Shown piece by piece: positions 16,386-24,404 of a stretch of 64,000 bases of DNA. The stretch comes from Rhizobium sp. ACO-34A (GTDB lineage Bacteria; Pseudomonadota; Alphaproteobacteria; Rhizobiales; Rhizobiaceae), in NCBI GenBank assembly GCA_002600635.1, contig CP021373.1:124001-188000 (forward strand). The letters run 5' to 3'. Below the pieces are notes generated by a model. The model was not told the DNA's origin and ran no database searches. It saw only the letters and a program-made list of their open reading frames with translations. Position 1 is the stretch's first letter; each line of letters begins with the position of its first letter. Made by a program: the position numbers and the translations under genes.

Positions 16386-17923
16386 TGGCGGACCCTTCGC
16401 TCGAGCACACCGACGAATTCGTAGACCACGACCGAGATGATGATGCTGACCACCGCGCCGGCCCAGACCATTTCGTAATCCAGTCCGGCGCGCGAGACGT
16501 TGAGCAGGTTGCCGAGGCCGACGCCGGACAGCAGCCATTCCGCGATCATCACGCCGAGCAGTGCCTGCGGCGCGACCAGTTTTGCTGCGGCGAAGAGGTA
16601 GCTGATCGAATAGGGAACGACGATGTAGACGAGCCGCTTGAAGCGCCCGCCGCCATAGACGCTGACGAGATCGCTTGCCGCCTTCGGCACGGCCGAAAAG
16701 CCCTGGGTGAGCAGGACATAGGCGGGAAAGAAGACGACGAGCACCGCCATGAACACCGATGCGGTGACGCCGCGGCCGAAGACCAGCACGATGAAGGGCA
16801 CCAGTGCCACCAGCGGCATGTTCTGCGCCACCATGGCGACCGGCACCAGCGCCCGGCCGATGGCGGGCGCCAGCACCGAGATCGATGCGAGGATGAAGGC
16901 AATCGCCAATCCAGCGAGAAGTCCGAGCCCGGCCAGCGGAACCGTCTCGGCCAGTGCGGAGAAGAGCGGCTTGTAGCCGCCGTCCAGAATGAAGTTGAGG
17001 GTGCGCAGCGGACCCGGACCGACGATGGGGTTGAGCTTGGTCAGCGCCAGCATCAGCCACCAGAGGAAGAAGGGCAGCACGATTGCCGCGGCGGCGAGCG
17101 CGATGTTCTTCAGCGTTTCCCAGCCGCCTCTCCCGCCTTCGGCGGGCCGTGTCGCGGCCATGGTCACGCTGTTGGTGGTCGCCGCAAGATGGCGGGCGGG
17201 CAACAGGAAGATGAGGAAGCCGACAAGCGCGATCAGGCTGGTGGCGAAGCCGATGCCCCAGAGACGGGCGGGATTGCCCTGTGGCAGGGCGGCGAGCAGG
17301 AAGGTGCCGAAGCCCCAGCGCGCGCCGGAGCCGAACTCGCCGAGAACAGCGCCGAGCACGGCAAGCGGGGCCGCGACCCGAAGGCCGGCAAACAGCGAGG
17401 GCAATGCGCCCCGGAGGCGCACACGGCGGAGAAGCGTGAACGGGCCGCCGCCATAGACCGACACGAGGTCGCGAAGCCGGGGATCGACTTCCCTCAGGCC
17501 CAGCAGGCAGGTCGACATGGCGGGGAAATAGACCATCAGCGCGGACAGGAGGATCTGCGGCCAGTCTCCCTTGAAGAAGATGACGAGCAGCGGCCCGACG
17601 ACGATGGCCGGCATGGCGAAGATCGCGATGTTGACGCCGCGAAAGATCACCTCGACCACAGGGAACAGGCAGAAGACCAGCGCCGCAAAGATCGCCACGC
17701 CCGCACCGATGGCAAAGCCCGAGAGAGCGCTGCGAATGGTGCTGCCGCCATGGAGCACATAAAGCTCCCGGTCGGCAAAGGCCTGCAACAGGATGCGCGA
17801 CGGCGGCGGCAGCATGGCGGCCCCCCAGGTCGTGGCCCGGCCGAGAAGCTCCCACACCAGAAGGGCGACGACCACGCAGAAGAGAATGCGCGCGCGGGTC
17901 TGCGCGTTCCTCGATATCGTCAT
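16382..17923 (-). CDS. Fused double ABC permease (NitT/TauT type)
   Basis: 513 residues containing two complete permease domains in tandem. Each half carries the cytoplasmic ATPase-contact loop with a near-identical motif: VYGGGPFTLLRRVRLRGALP at about 160-180 and VYGGGRFKRLVYIVVPYSIS at about 415-435, separated by a hydrophilic linker near residues 250-265. About a dozen hydrophobic segments are visible. A single gene thus supplies both transmembrane halves of the importer. Its ATPase (14929) and binding protein (18619) are on the opposite strand on either side. Similar fused permeases occur in thiamine-precursor and sulfonate importers. The substrate is unknown; neighbouring deaminase and hydrolase genes point to a nitrogen compound. 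Confidence 0.9.
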   Translation of the reverse strand: MTISRNAQTRARILFCVVVALLVWELLGRATTWGAAMLPPPSRILLQAFADRELYVLHGGSTIRSALSGFAIGAGVAIFAALVFCLFPVVEVIFRGVNIAIFAMPAIVVGPLLVIFFKGDWPQILLSALMVYFPAMSTCLLGLREVDPRLRDLVSVYGGGPFTLLRRVRLRGALPSLFAGLRVAAPLAVLGAVLGEFGSGARWGFGTFLLAALPQGNPARLWGIGFATSLIALVGFLIFLLPARHLAATTNSVTMAATRPAEGGRGGWETLKNIALAAAAIVLPFFLWWLMLALTKLNPIVGPGPLRTLNFILDGGYKPLFSALAETVPLAGLGLLAGLAIAFILASISVLAPAIGRALVPVAMVAQNMPLVALVPFIVLVFGRGVTASVFMAVLVVFFPAYVLLTQGFSAVPKAASDLVSVYGGGRFKRLVYIVVPYSISYLFAAAKLVAPQALLGVMIAEWLLSGVGLGNLLNVSRAGLDYEMVWAGAVVSIIISVVVYEFVGVLERRVRQ

Positions 17924-18618
17924 GGCCGGTCATCCCTTTTCGCTGTCATGTCTTTCCCTGTCGTGTTTGCCGCCCGCAGACCGCGACGATGTCGCGTTCC
18001 ACGGACGCCGAAAGCGGCGGAAGCACCCTTTCGGGACGCTTCTAAGCCGTTGAAGGAATTGAACTCGTTTCCCCCGGTTTCGGCCAGCGCGGACCATGGT
18101 CCGTCATGGCGAAAAATCTTGGCTATCCGTGCAAAGCAAGAAGCGTTCCGGGGGCGGAACCTCACCCGGAAAATGACGGCCAATACCGGAGGTAGCAGAG
18201 GGATACCCCGCTCCCGATGCCGGGTAACGGCTGCGAGGCGCTTCCCGGGCCGGTCGCCATGCGGGCCTGCGTGCCGCTAATTCGGGCGGGGTCCGGTGGC
18301 GATGCCCAATCGGAATGCAGATCGTGACAATGATGTGAAAACCCTGCCCAAAGGATAGACGACGCGGACGGGCGGATTTTTCGAGACCGCCGGACGGTCT
18401 GCGACGGCATGGGTGAGCATGCTCTTCGCGACGATGGGGCAGTGCGACGACCGAGGGGTGGCGCGATTACTCTGGGTTGCATTTCTTCGCGCGAGGAGCG
18501 GATTTCGTGTCCCTTGACGGCACAAATGCCGGCTCCCTACAAATTCATCAAAGCTTATCGTTGCTGAAAGCAAGGCAGCTCTCCGACCTGACCCGTTCCC
18601 CTATCAAGGAGTGAAGAG
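17924..18618. other. Long divergent intergenic region between permease and binding-protein genes
   Basis: About 700 bases with no supportable gene; the short open frames have no family resemblance. It must hold the promoters for the leftward permease-VOC unit and the rightward binding protein. A perfect 14-bp palindrome sits at 18090-18103. The 3' end carries the AAGGAG ribosome site of the binding protein. Confidence 0.6.
18090..18103. promoter_or_regulatory. Perfect 14-bp palindrome CGGACCATGGTCCG, candidate operator
   Basis: Lies in the divergent region between the two arms of the ABC importer, about 165 bases upstream of the permease start. A symmetric site here could bind a dimeric regulator. 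The regulator is unknown. Confidence 0.4.
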
Positions 18619-19608
18619 ATGACGTTTTCCCTTTCCCGCCGTAGCTTCAACAAGGCGGCACTTGCCGGGCTTGCCGCAACGGCGGTTGCCGGCCCTCTGG
18701 GCGGTATTGCGCGCGCGGCCGAGACCAAGCTGACCTTCCAGTCGATCTGGATCAACGATCCGGAATTCAGCGGCTATTTCATCGCCATGGACAAGGGCTA
18801 CTATGCCGAGGAAGGCCTTGCGCTGGACTATCTTCCGGGCGGCCCGGACGTCATTCCGCAGGCTTCGCTGCTGACCGGCAAGGCCGATATCGCGCTGACC
18901 TCGATGATCGAGACCGCCACCGCGATCACCGAGAAGGGCGCGAACTTCAAGATCGTCGGCGTGCAGTTCCAGAAGAGCCCGGACAGCATCATCAGCCTCG
19001 AGGCGACCGGCATCAAGACGATCAAGGATCTGGCCGGCAAGACGGTCGCCTGCCCGCCGCTCAACCTCGGCCCGTTCAAGGTTCTGCTGGAGGTCAACGG
19101 TCTCACCGAGGAACAGGTGAAGATCGTGCCCTACACCTTCGACCCGACGCCGCTGGCAAGCGGTCAGGTCGATGCCGTCGTCGATTTCATGACCTCGCTG
19201 CCCTTCATCATCGAACAGACCTCCGGCAAGAAGGCGAGCTACATCCTGTTCTCCGAGGCCGGCATGTCCTTCGGCCAGGATCTCGTCACCGTCAGCGAGG
19301 ATACGCTGAAGTCCCGCCGCAAGGATATCGTCGGCTTCCTGCGCGCCAGCCGCAAGGGCTGGGTCGAGGACTTCAAGGAGCCGGGCAAGTATGCCAAGGA
19401 ATATGAGGAAACCTGGTACAAGGGCAATGGCTACACCCCCGAGGCGGCCCAGTTCCACGCCAAGATCCAGATGCCGCTGATGGAGCACCCGAAGGGCGTG
19501 TTCACGATGGACGACGCCTGGATCGACGGCAATATCGCCTCGCTCGAAAAGGTCGGCATCAAGGTCTCGCGCGACATCTTCGATCCGTCCCTGCTCGCCG
19601 AAATCTGA
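18619..19608 (+). CDS. ABC transporter substrate-binding protein (NMT1/THI5-like), Tat-exported
   Basis: 329 residues. The N-terminus has a twin-arginine export motif, SRRSFNKAALAGLA, and an Ala-rich cleavage region ending at about residue 33 (ARAA). The mature part shows the NMT1/THI5 fold: IWINDPEFSGYFIAMDKGYY, GGPDVIPQASLLTGKADIAL, IKTIKDLAGKTVACPP. It delivers a small ligand to the fused permease (16382). A ribosome site AAGGAG precedes the start by 7 bases. Tat export suggests folding before export. It is followed after 11 bases by the old-yellow-enzyme gene, which may act on the imported compound. Confidence 0.93.
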   Translation: MTFSLSRRSFNKAALAGLAATAVAGPLGGIARAAETKLTFQSIWINDPEFSGYFIAMDKGYYAEEGLALDYLPGGPDVIPQASLLTGKADIALTSMIETATAITEKGANFKIVGVQFQKSPDSIISLEATGIKTIKDLAGKTVACPPLNLGPFKVLLEVNGLTEEQVKIVPYTFDPTPLASGQVDAVVDFMTSLPFIIEQTSGKKASYILFSEAGMSFGQDLVTVSEDTLKSRRKDIVGFLRASRKGWVEDFKEPGKYAKEYEETWYKGNGYTPEAAQFHAKIQMPLMEHPKGVFTMDDAWIDGNIASLEKVGIKVSRDIFDPSLLAEI

Positions 19609-19619
19609 TCGCAGCCGAG

Positions 19620-20744
19620 ATGCAGCAGGAAATCCCAGCCTTGTTCACGCCCCTCCATGTGAGGGGCGTGACGTTCAGGAACCGCATCGTGCTCTCGCCC
19701 ATGTGCCAGTATGCCGCCGTCGATGGACAGGCCGGCGACTGGCATTTCGATCATCACGCCCGCATGGCGTTGGGCGGCGTCGGCGGTGCCGTGGTGGAAT
19801 CGACCGGCGTCCTGCCCGAAGGCCGCATCACGCCCGATTGCCTCGGCCTCTGGGACGACAGCCAGATCCCCGGCCTTGCCCGGATCGTATCGATCTACCG
19901 GCGGCAGGGTGCGGCCGTCGGCATCCAGCTTTCCCATGCCGGCCGCAAGGCGAGTTCCACGCCGCCCTGGGATGGGGGATGGGCGCTCTCTCCAGACGAT
20001 CCGCGCGCATGGCGGACCGTCGCCCCCTCGCCGATCGCCTATCACGAGGACTGGCCGGTGCCGGAAGCGTTGGATGCGGATGGCATTGCACGGGTCGTCG
20101 AAGCCTTCGTGGCCGCCGCCCGCCGCGCGGTGGAAGCCGGCTTCGATTTCGTCGAGATCCACGGCGCCCATGGCTACCTGATCCACAGTTTCGTCTCGCC
20201 GGTTTCGAACCATCGCGACGACCTCTACGGCGGCGATGCAGAAGGCCGCATGCGCCTGCCGGTGGAAATCGCCACCGCGGTGCGGGCCGTATTGCCGGCC
20301 GATATGCCCCTCTTCTACCGTGCCTCCTGCATCGACCGCATTCCGGACGAGGGCCTGACGCTCGACAATGCCGTGCTTCTGGCAAGCCGGCTGAAAGACG
20401 CCGGTGTCGATATCATCGATTGCTCGGCGGGCGGCATTCTGGTGCGCACCAACCCCGGCCACATCAAGGAAGGCCCCGGCTTCCAGATCGGTTTTGCCGA
20501 ACGCATCCGGGCCGAGGCGGGCATGGCAACCATGGCCGTCGGCGCGATCACGGCCTCCGATCAAGCCAATGACGTCATAGCTGGAGGGCGGGCGGATCTC
20601 GTCGCCATCGGCCGGGAACTGCTGGCCGACTCGAATTTCGCGCATCGCGCCGCCGGTGAACTCGGCCTGCCGAAGCCCGATTTCGTTCTGCCCGAGCGTT
20701 ACGCCTTCTATCTCCAGTTCCGGCGACCGCGACCGGAGACGTAA
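19620..20744 (+). CDS. NADH:flavin oxidoreductase, old yellow enzyme family (YqjM/xenobiotic reductase type)
   Basis: 374 residues. Landmarks are NRIVLSPMCQYAAVDG (the Cys typical of the YqjM/thermophilic-like class), IQLSHAGRKAS, FVEIHGAHGYLIHSFVSP, SNHRDDLYGG and AIGRELLADSNF. These FMN enzymes reduce activated C=C bonds or N-hetero double bonds with NAD(P)H. It follows the binding-protein gene by 11 bases and ends 3 bases before the converging isochorismatase-family gene. Its place in an N-heterocycle uptake unit suggests ring reduction, which is inference. Confidence 0.92.
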   Translation: MQQEIPALFTPLHVRGVTFRNRIVLSPMCQYAAVDGQAGDWHFDHHARMALGGVGGAVVESTGVLPEGRITPDCLGLWDDSQIPGLARIVSIYRRQGAAVGIQLSHAGRKASSTPPWDGGWALSPDDPRAWRTVAPSPIAYHEDWPVPEALDADGIARVVEAFVAAARRAVEAGFDFVEIHGAHGYLIHSFVSPVSNHRDDLYGGDAEGRMRLPVEIATAVRAVLPADMPLFYRASCIDRIPDEGLTLDNAVLLASRLKDAGVDIIDCSAGGILVRTNPGHIKEGPGFQIGFAERIRAEAGMATMAVGAITASDQANDVIAGGRADLVAIGRELLADSNFAHRAAGELGLPKPDFVLPERYAFYLQFRRPRPET

Positions 20745-20747
20745 GGC

Positions 20748-21446
20748 TTATCGCCCGAACTCGGCGAGCGCATCCAGCAGGGTTTGCGTATCGCAGACCG
20801 TGCCGAAGACGCCGCCTTTTTTCTCGATCTGCATCATCAGCCTTTCATGCAGGTCCTCGAAGGCGGCGGCGCTGGCGTCGGAGACGGTCAGGCAGTCATA
20901 GCCACGGTCGAGCGCTTCCTGCACGGTGAGATGCACGCAGCAATCGCTGGTGACGCCGCAGGCGATGAGGTTGCGGATGCCCCTTTCGCGCAGATGGCTG
21001 TCGAGCGCCGTGGTGCCGAAGGAGCCGTAGGACGGCTTGTCGAAAATGGCCTCGCCCGCAATGGGCGCCACTTCCGGCACGATCTGCCAGCCCGGCTCGC
21101 CGCGCACCAGATAGCGTCCGAGTGGTCCCCGGCCGCCGACGATCGGATGGTCCGATCCCCGCCAGAGGCGGTTCGGCTGCGCATCCGAAAGATCGGGCGA
21201 AAAGCCTTCCCGCGTATGGATCACGGCGATGCCGAGCGCCCGGCAGCGCTCGATCAGCCTGCCGGCATTGGCAAGCGGCTTGCGCAGCGTCTGGAAGCTC
21301 AGCCCTATCGCATCCATGAAGCCGCCGGGCAGGCAGAAATCGCCCTGCATGTCGATGGCGATCAGCGCTGTGTTGGCAATCGTGAAATCGTTGCGGGCCG
21401 GAAACGGATAGGGCTTTGTCGGCAGCTGCACCGGGTTCAGCCCCAC
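20748..21446 (-). CDS. Isochorismatase-family cysteine hydrolase (amidohydrolase)
   Basis: 232 residues. The catalytic triad can be seen: Asp32 in IAIDMQGDFCLPGG, Lys137 in IFDKPSYGSF and Cys170 in GVTSDCCVHLT. Family members hydrolyse N-carbamoyl compounds, biuret, maleamate, nicotinamide or ureidoacrylate. The N-terminal stretch PYPFPARNDFTIANTALIAI and the WRGSDHPIVGGRGPLGRYL loop resemble biuret- and ureidoacrylate-type hydrolases more than nicotinamidase. Its start overlaps the end of the deaminase gene by 10 bases. Both are read away from the LysR gene. Release of ammonia from a ring-cleaved amide is the likely role. Confidence 0.9.
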   Translation of the reverse strand: MGLNPVQLPTKPYPFPARNDFTIANTALIAIDMQGDFCLPGGFMDAIGLSFQTLRKPLANAGRLIERCRALGIAVIHTREGFSPDLSDAQPNRLWRGSDHPIVGGRGPLGRYLVRGEPGWQIVPEVAPIAGEAIFDKPSYGSFGTTALDSHLRERGIRNLIACGVTSDCCVHLTVQEALDRGYDCLTVSDASAAAFEDLHERLMMQIEKKGGVFGTVCDTQTLLDALAEFGR

Positions 21447-21940
21447 ACCCCTTCATGCACGGCGGCGGCTTCCTCGACCAGCATGGGGCCGATGACCTCG
21501 ATCTCCCGCTGGCCGGCGGCGAAGACCGTGCGGCAGGGCAGGTCGAGCGTCGGGTTTTCCGGGTGGTTGCCTGTTATGGTTTTCAGCTGCGCTTCCGAAA
21601 GGCCGTAGACCACGCGTTTCAGGCCGGTCCAGTAGACCGCGCCGGCGCACATGGCGCAGGGTTCGGCGGACGTGTACATCGAGCATTCCGCCAGGAACTT
21701 CGGCTCGTAGCCGGTGGAGGCGCGCGTCATCAGAACGCGCTCGGCATGGCCGGTCATGTCGTGATTGGGCTGAAAGGCATTGTGCTGCGTCATCAGCACC
21801 TCGCCATCCGGCCCGACGAGGATGGCAGCGAAGGGGTGGTTGCCGCCTTCCTTGGCCTTTCGCGCCTCGTCGATGGCGCGGCGAAGCAGCTTTTCATGGT
21901 CGAGCGGGGGGGCGAGCGGGGCGTGGGCGCTGTCGGTCAT
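21437..21940 (-). CDS. Nucleoside/nucleobase deaminase (CDA superfamily, guanine deaminase-like)
   Basis: 167 residues. Zinc motif: His65-Ala-Glu67 in TGHAERVLMTRA and Cys95/Cys98 in SAEPCAMCAGAVYW. This is the TadA/guanine-deaminase branch. NHPFAAILVGPDGEVL is the usual first strand. The terminal WG instead of the domain-swapped tail of GuaD leaves the substrate open. It probably deaminates a purine, cytosine-like base or other aminated ring. It overlaps the cysteine hydrolase by 10 bases and is divergently transcribed from the LysR regulator, which is likely to control both. Confidence 0.9.
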   Translation of the reverse strand: MTDSAHAPLAPPLDHEKLLRRAIDEARKAKEGGNHPFAAILVGPDGEVLMTQHNAFQPNHDMTGHAERVLMTRASTGYEPKFLAECSMYTSAEPCAMCAGAVYWTGLKRVVYGLSEAQLKTITGNHPENPTLDLPCRTVFAAGQREIEVIGPMLVEEAAAVHEGVWG

Positions 21941-22009
21941 CGAGGGACTCCATGTCGATTGTGACGGCAGTTTCCCCGCATCGAGCGTTGTTTACAAGCA
22001 TCGCTATTT

Positions 22010-22022
22010 GCACATAGTGTGC
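22010..22022. promoter_or_regulatory. Inverted repeat GCACA-TAG-TGTGC, candidate LysR operator
   Basis: A 13-bp perfect inverted repeat with T at 22009 and other LysR-box-like symmetry, placed between the divergent deaminase (start 21940) and lysR (start 22045) genes, 23 bases upstream of the lysR start. Such boxes are typical of autoregulating LysR proteins. Confidence 0.5.
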
Positions 22023-22044
22023 TGAAAATTCGTACGGTTCCGCC

Positions 22045-22968
22045 ATGACGCTCATTTCTACCTCCGCATTGCTGCTCGATGAGGTTGCCCGTACCGGATC
22101 GATCCGCAAGGCCGCCGAGCGTCTCAACATTTCGCCCTCGGCGCTGAACCGGCGCGTTCTCAACCTCGAGGCGGACTATGGCGTGAAGCTCTTCGAGCGC
22201 CTGCCCCGCGGCGTGCGGCTGACGGCGGCGGGCGAACTGCTGATCAACGACATCCGTCGCTGGCGGGCAGACCACGAGCGCCTGCAGGTGCAGCTGCAGG
22301 AAATGCAGGGCCTGCGCCGCGGCCATGTGACGATCGGCATCATGGAGTGTCTGGCCGGCTCCTTCGCGCAGACGCTGTTCGATGAGGTGCAGAACCGGTT
22401 TCGCGGGCTGACCCTGGAACTCTTCGTCGGCGGCACGCGGCAATTGCTGCAGCGGCTGATGGCCGGCGAACTCAACATGGTCGTCTGCTTCAACGCCCCG
22501 CCTCAGCCGGATCTGACCAAGCTTCTCTCCTTCGATGTGCCGGCGGGGATCGTGATCGCACCCGGCCATCCGCTGGCGGGCAAGAGCGCGGTGCGGCTCA
22601 GCGAATGCCTGGAATATCCCCTCATCCTGCCGGATTTCTCGCTGGCGACCCGCAGCCTGATCGACCGGGCCATGGCCTCGGTCTCGGCAAGCCCGGTGCC
22701 GAGCGTCGTGACCAATTCCACCCGGCTGATGAAGCAGCTGGTGCGCGACGGCCGTCACATCGCCTTTCTCGGTGTCGTCGACCTTCTGGACGAGATCAAC
22801 GAGGGGAGCCTGACCTTTGTGCCGCTGTCGGACGGGCGGCTGCCGCATGAGGCGCTGGCACTGGTCATCCGCAATTCCCAGCCGACCACGCCTGCCGTGG
22901 CGGCGCTGCAAAACCTTCTGCGCAGCCAGCTTCTGAAGCTTCCCCTGCCCTCCGTCGAAGCGGAATAG
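22045..22968 (+). CDS. LysR-family transcriptional regulator
   Basis: 307 residues. The winged helix is seen in TGSIRKAAERLNISPSALNR at about 16-35, then LEADYGVKLFERLPRGVRLT. The effector domain has VTIGIMECLAG and a conserved hydrophobic pattern to the end. It is divergent from the deaminase/isochorismatase pair and directly upstream of the adenosine deaminase gene in the same direction. A GCACA/TGTGC inverted repeat lies 23 bases before its start, and a similar element (TGTGCGCACA) lies at 23009. It probably controls nucleobase or related catabolism on both sides. Confidence 0.93.
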   Translation: MTLISTSALLLDEVARTGSIRKAAERLNISPSALNRRVLNLEADYGVKLFERLPRGVRLTAAGELLINDIRRWRADHERLQVQLQEMQGLRRGHVTIGIMECLAGSFAQTLFDEVQNRFRGLTLELFVGGTRQLLQRLMAGELNMVVCFNAPPQPDLTKLLSFDVPAGIVIAPGHPLAGKSAVRLSECLEYPLILPDFSLATRSLIDRAMASVSASPVPSVVTNSTRLMKQLVRDGRHIAFLGVVDLLDEINEGSLTFVPLSDGRLPHEALALVIRNSQPTTPAVAALQNLLRSQLLKLPLPSVEAE

Positions 22969-23068
22969 CGTTGTGGTTTTTCGCACGCTACGAGCGAAAC
23001 TCTGATCTTGTGCGCACATGCCGATCTCTCCATCGTCAGGCAACGAAAGACCGGACAGGAGAAAAGCC

Positions 23069-24052
23069 TTGGACTTCCTGAGCCTGCCGAAGGCCGAAAT
23101 TCACATTCATCTCGAGGGCTGCTTCGATCCCGAGGATATCGAGGCGCTGGCGAAGGATGCGGGCGTGCCGCTGCCGCGCAGCCGGGAAAACCTCTATGAC
23201 ACGTCCGGCCTTTCCAATTTCCTCGCCTTTCTCGACTGGACCTGCGGTCTGGTGCGCACACGCGAACAGCTTGCCGGCGCGGCCTATGCCTTTTCCCGCC
23301 GCATGCATCTGTCGGGCGTTCGCTATGCCGACGTGATCGTCAATCCGACCCACTGGGCCCATTGGCACGACAGGATCCCGGATATGATCGATGCGCTCGA
23401 CGGCGGCTTTGCAGCGGCCGAGCAGGATGGTTTTGCGCCCGCCAGACTCTGCATCAGCCTGTTGCGCAAGCAGACTTCGGAACAGGCGATCGAGCTTGTC
23501 GAACTGCTGACGGCGCTGAAGCATCCGCGCGTCGTGGCACTTTCGGTGGATGGCAACGAGGCTGCCGCCGGACGCACCGGCCCGCGCTTCGCCGAGGCCT
23601 ATCGGCGGGCGGCCCTTGGCGGCCTGCGGCGCACTGCCCATGCCGGCGAATCCAGCGGGCCGGAAGGTGTCCGCGACGCACTCGATCTCCTGCGCGTCGA
23701 ACGCATCGACCATGGCGTCCGGGTTATCGAGGATGCGGAACTGGTCAAGCGGCTGGTCGACGAGCAGATCGCGCTCGGCATCACGCCAACCTCGAACATC
23801 ACTCTCGGCCTCTATGGCGGCTATGACAGCCATCCCTTCGAGGCGTTGCGCAAGGCGGGCGTGCCGGTTTCGGTCAACACCGACGACCCCTCGCCGCTCT
23901 CCATCAACCTGCCGCAGGAATATGCCAACATGGCGAACGCCAACGGCTGGGACAAGGAGACGGTGCGCGCCGTTGCCCGCACCTCGATCACCGCATCCTT
24001 TGCCGAACCCGAACTCAAGGCCTCCATGCTGCGCGACCTCGCGGACTGGTAA
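23069..24052 (+). CDS. Adenosine/adenine deaminase family protein
   Basis: 327 residues from a TTG at 23069, chosen because AGGAG at 23057-23061 stands 7 bases before it; the upstream ATG at 23018 has no ribosome site and lies on a palindrome. Family motifs: LPKAEIHIHLEG (metal His pair), SVDGNEAAAG, TAHAGESSGPEGVRDAL (HAGE), RIDHGVRVIED and NTDDPSPLS. It deaminates adenosine or adenine to inosine or hypoxanthine. Together with the 8-oxoguanine deaminase-like enzyme (9021) and the CDA-type deaminase (21437) it strengthens the purine theme. Adenine versus adenosine cannot be decided here. Confidence 0.9.
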   Translation: MDFLSLPKAEIHIHLEGCFDPEDIEALAKDAGVPLPRSRENLYDTSGLSNFLAFLDWTCGLVRTREQLAGAAYAFSRRMHLSGVRYADVIVNPTHWAHWHDRIPDMIDALDGGFAAAEQDGFAPARLCISLLRKQTSEQAIELVELLTALKHPRVVALSVDGNEAAAGRTGPRFAEAYRRAALGGLRRTAHAGESSGPEGVRDALDLLRVERIDHGVRVIEDAELVKRLVDEQIALGITPTSNITLGLYGGYDSHPFEALRKAGVPVSVNTDDPSPLSINLPQEYANMANANGWDKETVRAVARTSITASFAEPELKASMLRDLADW

Positions 24053-24404
24053 GGCCTTCGTCTCTCGATCTTAGCCTTCTGGCCGGCGCTGACGATCCGT
24101 CACGCCGGCCATGCCGCATTGCGAAAAGGGAGGCGATCACTGGCTTGCGGATGCCTGTCCGCAAGGCTTAAGCAGGGGGCGGCAGATGCCCGAAATCCTC
24201 AGCCCGGCGCATTTTTTTGCGTGCCAGTGCGGTGTGATCAAAGAATGATGCTGCATCGCACAAAAGATTCTGAAATGATCTTTTTCCTGCCGCAATAACG
24301 GTGGCAAAAGAAATTGCCGAGAATCAAGACTGCGCCCTCAACCCCCTGTGAATCCATGCTGACCGCGGCCTCCCCGTGGTTGCCTTCCTGACGATTGCAC
24401 CCCG
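24053..24404. other. Gene-free interval downstream of the adenosine deaminase
   Basis: About 350 bases. It holds a strong hairpin at 24081-24110 near the left end. The right part is relatively AT-rich (around 24225-24330) and probably contains the FUSC promoter. Nothing else is recognised. Confidence 0.55.
24081..24110 (+). terminator. Strong stem-loop after adenosine deaminase
   Basis: GGCCGGCG(C)TGACG pairs with CGTCACGCCGGCC across an ATC loop, 13 bp with one bulge. No T run follows, so it may be a terminator-like or RNA 3' end-stabilising structure. Confidence 0.45.

Noticed and set aside
17920..18183. Possible 87-residue protein in the divergent region
   Set aside because: Overlaps the permease start and has no recognisable features.
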